A stretch of 64,000 nt of DNA from Tsukamurella pseudospumae (GTDB lineage: Bacteria; Actinomycetota; Actinomycetes; Mycobacteriales; Mycobacteriaceae): the NCBI RefSeq assembly GCF_001575205.1, contig NZ_LSRE01000001.1:1-64000 (forward strand). The letters are read 5' to 3'. A program made the translations under genes and the position numbers. This document shows, one piece after another, positions 62,532 to 64,000 of this stretch (the stretch's first letter is position 1; the number at the start of each line of letters is the position of its first letter). The notes below the pieces were generated by a model. The model made no database searches, had not been told where the DNA came from, and saw only the letters and a program-made list of their open reading frames with translations.

Positions 62532-63361
62532 TGATCGCCGGCCGCCCACTGCAAGTAGTTCGTAGGCTGCCACGCACCACCCCGCCGTTCCCTGACGAAG
62601 TCGTCCTCAGCTACCTGAGCCGCCTCGGACAGATCAACAGCTTCCCCGACGGCCTTCTGATGAGCCTGTGGATCACCGAGAATGATCGGCAGACCGCGCT
62701 GATCTCAACTCTCAGTGGCTACCGCATCCCGGTCCTACAATGCGCCCTGCCTGAGCTTCGCCTGAAGTCACCACAGATGATGGGTCCGTCCTGGTACACC
62801 CATGCTCCGTGCTACCGATGCGCCGCCCGACGAGCACCCGGACAGAGCGTCAACGCATGGCACCGGCGGAGGGTTCGCCTGTGCCCCATTCACTGGGTCT
62901 GGATGGGAAACAGCCGCTACCCCCTACTGACCGGCCGCAGACCCGATATCCACGCCGCCTACCGCCGCCACCGACGCCTCGAAGCACGATTCGGTCGACA
63001 AGCTACCGAGACGGCCTTCACCGCCGCGAGCAACATCGTCACCAAATGGGCGGAGATGAACGTCCTCGTCCTCCCGTCTTCGGAAGACCTTCCTGCCGCG
63101 CCCGCCACGGGCACCGCATCACCCCGCGAGAAATGGGCTACACGCGCCAGCGCGCACCAGTACCCCGCAACAGTGGCGCTCACAGCACTACTTGCCGATC
63201 CGGCATGGACCGAACAAGCTCTCGCCGCGCGAACGTGGGACCAGTTGCGGCCCACCTTCGCGCACCTGGTCAGCGTCAGTTACAACCCCGAAGGAATGAG
63301 TGATCCATTGCACCGCTGGCGCAGAGACGCCCGCGACCAGCAATACTTCTCCGTACCCTAA
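62528..63361 (+). CDS. tniQ: TniQ-family target-selection protein
   Basis: A 277-residue protein. N-terminal TniQ fold (PPFPDEVVLSYLSRLGQINS) and a zinc-binding-like region CYRCAARRAPG with CPIHWVW after it, the usual TniQ Cys-x2-Cys ... Cys-x2-His pattern. It directs the transposition complex to a target. The C-terminal half (VSYNPEGMSDPLHRWRRD) is not recognised. The stop overlaps the convergent stop of the first cargo gene. Confidence 0.85.
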   Translation: MMIAGRPLQVVRRLPRTTPPFPDEVVLSYLSRLGQINSFPDGLLMSLWITENDRQTALISTLSGYRIPVLQCALPELRLKSPQMMGPSWYTHAPCYRCAARRAPGQSVNAWHRRRVRLCPIHWVWMGNSRYPLLTGRRPDIHAAYRRHRRLEARFGRQATETAFTAASNIVTKWAEMNVLVLPSSEDLPAAPATGTASPREKWATRASAHQYPATVALTALLADPAWTEQALAARTWDQLRPTFAHLVSVSYNPEGMSDPLHRWRRDARDQQYFSVP

Positions 63362-63633
63362 GCGTCTGAAATCTTTCGATCAGCTTCGTTCAACATACGC
63401 TTCATCGCTGAGCGACGGCGAACGGATAGGTCCTGCACCTGCAGGCGCAATACCTGGTGCGCAGTAAATGACGCCCAGCCGTACGCGTTCACGAGTATTG
63501 CCGCCGCCTCTTCGATATCATTTGCGCCGTCCACGAGGGCGCAAACCTCTGCCCAATGATCGACCGCATACAAGACGCCTTCAGCTATCTGCTTCTGGCC
63601 CTGCGGCGAGCTTGCAATACCTTCAGATGGCAT
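63358..63633 (-). CDS. Small hypothetical protein, transposon cargo
   Basis: A 91-residue protein. The ATG has AAAGGTGA upstream. The C-terminal helix (AHQVLRLQVQDLSVRRRSAM) weakly recalls the coiled-coil region of type II topoisomerase A subunits, but this is not enough to name it. It overlaps the tniQ stop by 3-4 bp, and a second minus-strand gene begins upstream. It is less GC-rich than host genes. Confidence 0.6.
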   Translation of the reverse strand: MPSEGIASSPQGQKQIAEGVLYAVDHWAEVCALVDGANDIEEAAAILVNAYGWASFTAHQVLRLQVQDLSVRRRSAMKRMLNEADRKISDA

Positions 63634-63670
63634 TCCTAGTCACCTTTCTTGATCGCTTCTAGGCGTCCTA

Positions 63671-64000
63671 TCACGGCGTGGGGATGCCGTCAGCGTTGGT
63701 TCGCCACACTGGCGATTGATATGTCAACTGCTTCGGGATACGTAAACCTACGCCGTGCTCGATAGCTTCCTGCTGGCCGGTGCGAATAATGAAGTTGATC
63801 TTCACGAACTGCTCCTGATTAGGAGGGAGGTCGCTTACATCGGAGGTGAGAATAACTTCGCTGCGGGTGTCGTAATGCGGCGTGCAATTCGGGAATCGCC
63901 CAACCACTGAATCGAACCACAGTCGCTCGTCCCGTTTTACCTCACACATGTAGCTCGCATTTGCGGGCTTGTACACATCGAATCCCGTTCCCTTGTCGGT
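63671..64000 (-). CDS. Hypothetical cargo protein, 5' end outside window
   Basis: The frame is open from 64000 to the TGA at 63671-63673. Visible residues include GTGFDVYKPANASYMCEVKR, VVGRFPNCTPHYDTRSE and EQFVKINFIIRTGQQEAIEH. No motif is recognised. It is transcribed like the downstream small gene, so they may form a two-gene cargo module with further genes outside the window. Lower GC content agrees with foreign origin. Confidence 0.6.
   Translation of the reverse strand, partial: TDKGTGFDVYKPANASYMCEVKRDERLWFDSVVGRFPNCTPHYDTRSEVILTSDVSDLPPNQEQFVKINFIIRTGQQEAIEHGVGLRIPKQLTYQSPVWRTNADGIPTP

Larger units (their letters stand above)
58428..64000. mobile_element. Tn7-like (TnsABC-TniQ) transposon, one end in window
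   Basis: Four overlapping genes encode a TnsA-like endonuclease, a Mu/TnsB-type DDE transposase, a TnsC/TniB-type ATPase and a TniQ target protein, all reading inward. Just upstream the DNA becomes AT-rich, with TGTCATAATG at 58428, a plausible 5'-TGTC terminus, followed by four spaced repeats like TnsB sites. An alternative end is TGTC at 58502. The other end, and so target duplication and full cargo, is outside the window. Cargo visible here is two minus-strand genes from 63358. Confidence 0.7.

Noticed and set aside
63358-63633. DNA gyrase/topoisomerase A-like inhibitor or fragment
   Set aside because: The resemblance is confined to one leucine/arginine-rich helix and is too weak for a call.

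Overview
This window looks like chromosomal DNA of a very GC-rich actinobacterium of the mycolic-acid group (Mycobacteriales, possibly Tsukamurella-like). Base composition and codon use, a monomeric NADP isocitrate dehydrogenase, a lipoprotein with LGFP repeats, a bifunctional catalase-peroxidase, and many start codons lying 6-7 nt after a TANNNT box (leaderless transcripts) all fit. The genus is an inference. No rRNA, tRNA or CRISPR array was found, and no gene-free stretch exceeds about 300 bases.

Layout. 1-731: end of an IS5-family insertion sequence that has cut an SRPBCC-type gene (remnant to 949), then an amino-acid permease. 2162-14422: a cell-surface glycan locus. One tightly overlapping leftward operon carries an aminoacyl-carrier-protein ligase homologue, three glycosyltransferases, a Wzx-like flippase, a tandem alpha/beta hydrolase and a YdcF-like protein. 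Divergent from it are a carrier protein, a glycosyltransferase and a phosphopantetheinyl transferase. A WbaP-like initiating sugar transferase and a free-standing NRPS-type condensation-domain protein complete the locus. Amino-acid activation, carrier, carrier-activating enzyme and condensation domain beside glycan assembly genes suggest an amino-acid-decorated lipid-linked glycan. This is the most interesting system in the window.

14482-31167: mixed housekeeping and accessory genes (methyltransferase, LGFP lipoprotein, thioesterase, katG, a beta-lactamase-fold hydrolase, a YhhN protein, a MerR regulator, a DUF808 protein, icd, a TetR/amine oxidase pair, an SDR with a lipase, an MFS exporter). 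31278-43853: an aromatic-acid CoA-thioester catabolic island. It has a PaaX-type regulator, RidA-like, FAH-family, cupin and thioesterase proteins, an aryl-CoA ligase, a two-domain monooxygenase/reductase of the 2-aminobenzoyl-CoA type, a kynurenine-formamidase-like cyclase, and an indolepyruvate:ferredoxin oxidoreductase pair. The substrate is probably anthranilate or a related hydroxy/amino-benzoate.

43934-58382: flavin oxidoreductases, short-chain and hydroxyacyl-CoA dehydrogenases, a BVMO-like monooxygenase, fused 5-oxoprolinase subunits, an exporter, and AraC and TetR regulators with visible operator-like repeats. 58428-64000: a Tn7-like transposon (tnsA, tnsB, tnsC, tniQ with repeated candidate TnsB sites upstream) whose cargo begins at 63358 and leaves the window. 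Across the host DNA the 9-mer GACGGTGCC (or its complement) occurs at least 36 times, far above chance.
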